Origin: Aequorivita capsosiphonis DSM 23843
GTDB lineage: Bacteria; Bacteroidota; Bacteroidia; Flavobacteriales; Flavobacteriaceae
Direction: 5' to 3'
Assembly: GCF_000429125.1 (NCBI RefSeq)
Contig: NZ_AUBG01000015.1
Location: 1-64,000 of the forward strand
DNA: 64,000 bases
Below, piece by piece: positions 61,971-64,000 of the stretch (positions are counted from its first letter, which is position 1; each line of letters starts with the position of its first letter). A model generated the notes under the pieces. The model saw only the letters and a program-made list of their open reading frames with translations, made no database searches and was not told where the DNA came from. Position numbers and translations under genes: made by a program.

Positions 61971-62993
61971 CTAATCTTCATTATCTATTTTCTTTTCGGT
62001 TTCAGAATTTTCCTCCTCGTATTGGGTTTTTTCCGTTCTTGCGTCATAGCCCAATTCCTCTCTTAGATAGCGGGAAAATATATCTGTATATCCGTGCGTA
62101 GTGATTATTTTCTCACATCCTGTTGCATCGATTGCAGAAAGTAAACCGTCCCAGTCTGCGTGGTCGCTCAGTACGAATCCGCGATCAATAGCTCGTCTTC
62201 TTCGCGCGCCTCGGAAAGTCATCCACCCACTGGCGCTTGCCGTTACGTAAGGAACAAATCTTCGAATCCAAGTACTACCGTGGGCACTGGGCGGAGCAAC
62301 TACTATGTTTCCTTTTATTTCTTCTTTGGAAGTATCGCGCGTAATTAACGTAGTTGGCGGCAAATCGTAATAGGGTCGCACTACTTCTGTCATATTCTCA
62401 ACAGCGCCGTGCGTGTAAATTTTTCCGATGGAAGTGTCCAAATGTTTTAGTAAACGCTGGGCTTTTCCTAAGCTGTACCCAAAAAGAATAGAAGTTTTTC
62501 CTTCCTCTTTATTGGTAGCCCACCAATTGTTTATATCCCTAAATACTTCCTCTTGAGGGGTCCATTTAAAAGCGGGAAGGCCGAAAGTACATTCAGTAAT
62601 AAAGGTGTGACATTTTACGGGTTGATAAACTTCGGCCAAGCCATCATCCTCCGTTTTAAAATCGCCTGTAAAAACCCAAACTTCTCCTTTATACTCCACA
62701 CGAACCTGAGAAGAAGCGATAATATGTCCTGCTGGATGCAGGGAAAAAGTTACACTATTTATTGTAAATGTTTCATTCCAGTCTTTCCCCGTAACCGAAA
62801 TTTCGCCCAGCCGGTGTTTGATTATGGGCACATTATTTTTATGAGTAATATATTGTTTATGCCCCCAGCGACTGTGATCCGCGTGACCGTGCGTGATGAT
62901 GCATTTATCAACCGGACGCCATGCATCTATGTAGACATTGGCTTGTTCGCAATAAATTCCCTTATCGTTAAAGACCAAAAGTGGTTGCTTCAT
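61971..62993 (-). CDS. Ligase-associated DNA damage response exonuclease (MBL/beta-CASP)
   Basis: A 340-aa metallo-beta-lactamase-fold nuclease. Metal site THGHADHSRWGH (HxHxDH), HPAGHIIASSQVRVEY, FTGDFKTEDDG, and LSDHADWDGLLSAIDATGC with ITTHGYTD. Homologues described with this cassette are 3'-end DNA exonucleases related to SNM1 and Pso2. It begins the ligase-helicase unit, separated by 180 nt that include a repeat hairpin. The C-terminal acid-rich tail (EENSETEKKIDNED) is unusual but short. Confidence 0.93.
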   Translation of the reverse strand: MKQPLLVFNDKGIYCEQANVYIDAWRPVDKCIITHGHADHSRWGHKQYITHKNNVPIIKHRLGEISVTGKDWNETFTINSVTFSLHPAGHIIASSQVRVEYKGEVWVFTGDFKTEDDGLAEVYQPVKCHTFITECTFGLPAFKWTPQEEVFRDINNWWATNKEEGKTSILFGYSLGKAQRLLKHLDTSIGKIYTHGAVENMTEVVRPYYDLPPTTLITRDTSKEEIKGNIVVAPPSAHGSTWIRRFVPYVTASASGWMTFRGARRRRAIDRGFVLSDHADWDGLLSAIDATGCEKIITTHGYTDIFSRYLREELGYDARTEKTQYEEENSETEKKIDNED

Positions 62994-63146
62994 GGATTTC
63001 TTTTAAATAGCTCTCTAAAAATAATGAAAGCTTAGTCAGTCACGCTCGCAATTATGAAAATTTTAGGTTGAAATTCTTTTAATGTTGCTGAAGAAAAAAC
63101 GTTAACAGAATGCTTCGCAATGCTCGCAATTGTCATTAACAAGTTT

Positions 63147-63154
63147 TATCTTTG
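63147..63154 (+). promoter_or_regulatory. TATCTTTG -7 box of the TerB-like gene
   Basis: An exact TAnnTTTG box 21 nt before the ATG at 63176, with TTG at 63130-63132, 14 nt upstream of the box. Confidence 0.6.
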
Positions 63155-63175
63155 CAACTTAACCAAATCCAAATT

Positions 63176-63601
63176 ATGGCATTTACAGATTTATTCGAAA
63201 GTGGGGAACATTCCCGAAATTTAGGACACTTTGCATCTATTGCAAACATAGCTTCAGTTAACGGCGAACTTAATGCTGAAGAGGAAAAGTTGTTAAAGCG
63301 ATTTGCTCGTAAACTGGACATTGACGAGTCTGAGTATATCGAGGTTCTAAAAAACCCAGGAAAATACCCAATAAATCCACCTAATGATTCAGAAAGACGT
63401 TTGGAACGTATGCACGACCTTTTTGAGATGATTTTTGCAGATCATGAAATAGATGACCATGAACGTTTTCTAATTGAAAGATATGCTATAGGTTTGGGGT
63501 ACGATCCTAAAACCGCTCAACATTTAATAAAGCGATCTATTGATATTTATAGCGGCGGGCTCGATCTTGAAGATTATCGATACTTGTTGAATAAGAAATA
63601 A
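63176..63601 (+). CDS. TerB-like protein
   Basis: A 141-aa cytoplasmic helical protein. AFTDLFESGEHSRNLGHFAS, VNGELNAEEEKLLKRFARKL and MIFADHEIDDHERFLIERYA show the acidic/helical TerB pattern of two metal-binding-like repeats. TerB proteins take part in tellurite resistance and stress pathways, but stand-alone copies in Bacteroidota have no proven role. The ATG at 63176 is chosen because the promoter and TerB core fit; an earlier ATG-like start at 63152 would overlap the promoter. Confidence 0.82.
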   Translation: MAFTDLFESGEHSRNLGHFASIANIASVNGELNAEEEKLLKRFARKLDIDESEYIEVLKNPGKYPINPPNDSERRLERMHDLFEMIFADHEIDDHERFLIERYAIGLGYDPKTAQHLIKRSIDIYSGGLDLEDYRYLLNKK

Positions 63602-63602
63602 A

Positions 63603-63628
63603 AGCCCCCTATCCCCCGAAGGGGGGAT
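63603..63628. repeat. CCCCCGAAGGGGG repeat after the TerB-like gene
   Basis: ATCCCCC and GGGGGAT pair around GAA plus one G. The word CCCCCTATCCCCCGAAGGG resembles the insertion in metG and the CCCCCTAATCCCC at 61792. Confidence 0.6.
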
Positions 63629-63648
63629 TTCCACGATTAAGAAACTAT

Positions 63649-63670
63649 AAAAGCTCCTTCTGGAGCTTTT
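63649..63670. terminator. Bidirectional terminator between TerB-like gene and fbp
   Basis: AAAAGCTCC and GGAGCTTTT pair around TTCT, with A and T runs on both sides, between two convergent stop codons. Confidence 0.85.
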
Positions 63671-63698
63671 ATATTGGGTTTGAGTAAGAGTTCCCCCT

Positions 63699-64000
63699 TT
63701 AGGGGCTAGGAGCCGTCTGTTTCATAAATTCTTCTGCTTTTTCTACCATTTGGGTACTTCCACAGAAAAACGGTACCCGTTGGTGCAAGCTTGTGGGTTG
63801 GATATTCAAAATACTTTCGAAACCATTACTGGCCTTTCCTCCCGCCTGTTCAGCAATCATTGCCATAGGGTTGCATTCGTATAAAAGTCGAAGTTTTCCT
63901 TCCTTATTTTTTGAAGTATTTGGGTAAATATAGATTCCCCCTTTAATCATATTTCTGTGAAAATCAGAAACCAATGAACCTATATAACGTGAAGTGTATG
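63699..64000 (-). CDS. fbp: Fructose-1,6-bisphosphatase class I, 3' part
   Basis: Only the C-terminal 100 or so residues are in the window; the reading frame stays open to base 64000. [40 protein letters not shown] and [20 protein letters not shown] are the FBPase C-terminal blocks, with the substrate-contacting region and the LLYECNP motif. The enzyme catalyses the last irreversible step of gluconeogenesis. The last residues TAPSP are encoded by a repeat-like CCCCTAAAGGGGG at the stop codon. Confidence 0.93.
   Translation of the reverse strand, partial: YTSRYIGSLVSDFHRNMIKGGIYIYPNTSKNKEGKLRLLYECNPMAMIAEQAGGKASNGFESILNIQPTSLHQRVPFFCGSTQMVEKAEEFMKQTAPSP

Noticed and set aside
61787-61981. 64-codon minus-strand frame between ligase and exonuclease
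   Set aside because: It consists of repeat hairpin DNA (CGCCTTCGGC and flanking) and overlaps the ends of both genes; the translation lacks any motif.
1-64000. CRISPR arrays, IS transposases, integrases, rRNA genes
   Set aside because: None seen on either strand; repeats are dispersed palindromes without spacer periodicity or transposase genes.

Overview
The window reads as chromosome of a Bacteroidota bacterium of the family Flavobacteriaceae, probably a marine or Aequorivita-like genus; the genus is a guess. The evidence is AT-rich DNA, promoters of the TAnnTTTG type with a TTTG or TTG about 17-19 nt upstream, weak Shine-Dalgarno sequences, a type IX secretion C-terminal sorting domain, a class I ribonucleotide reductase whose ATP-cone sits on NrdB, an SDR-type threonine dehydrogenase, and many GC-rich palindromic repeats between genes. 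No prophage, IS element, CRISPR array or rRNA was seen; there is one tRNA gene (Arg, CCT).

Layout. 0-6.4 kb: a T9SS-sorted protein, topoisomerase IB, the nrdB-nrdA operon and tRNA-Arg. 6.4-16.9 kb: an MFS carrier, an SdiA-regulated-type propeller, threonine dehydrogenase, a lipoprotein plus M13 peptidase pair, an NAD-binding reductase and a membrane M28 peptidase. 17.1-20 kb: a minus-strand operon of di-heme lipoprotein, Rieske lipoprotein and outer-membrane porin under a well-formed promoter. 20.2-23.2 kb: a CBS protein, a TMEM175-type channel and two ferritin-like proteins. 23.6-27.2 kb: a short SSB, a GIY-YIG nuclease with a decayed second copy and repeats, RecQ and a small Cys-rich protein. 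27.2-32.7 kb: an HDAC-like deacetylase, an EamA transporter, Tex and a LuxR-type regulator. 32.7-42.2 kb: two very large genes (1367 and 1803 codons) of no recognised family, probably one operon. 42.5-54.2 kb: MetRS, LD-carboxypeptidase, a frameshifted lipoprotein gene, YraN, a TlpA-like lipoprotein, an XRE membrane protein, Mfd and a FAD oxidoreductase. 54.3-63 kb: a TspO-like protein and the ligase-associated DNA repair cassette (PdeM, Lhr-like helicase, ATP-dependent ligase, MBL exonuclease), interrupted by an AAA-DUF4143 ATPase and a transglutaminase-like gene. 63.1-64 kb: a TerB-like protein and the 3' part of fructose-1,6-bisphosphatase.

The most unusual signals are the pair of giant unknown proteins, a dispersed GC-rich palindromic repeat population associated with a GIY-YIG nuclease gene and apparently inserted in frame into mfd, metG, the S66 peptidase and a small Cys-rich gene, and a near-perfect 48-bp palindrome overlapping the promoter of the DUF4143 ATPase. 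DNA maintenance genes are over-represented (TopIB, RNR, SSB, RecQ, Mfd, YraN and the ligase cassette), but they lie in separate transcription units.
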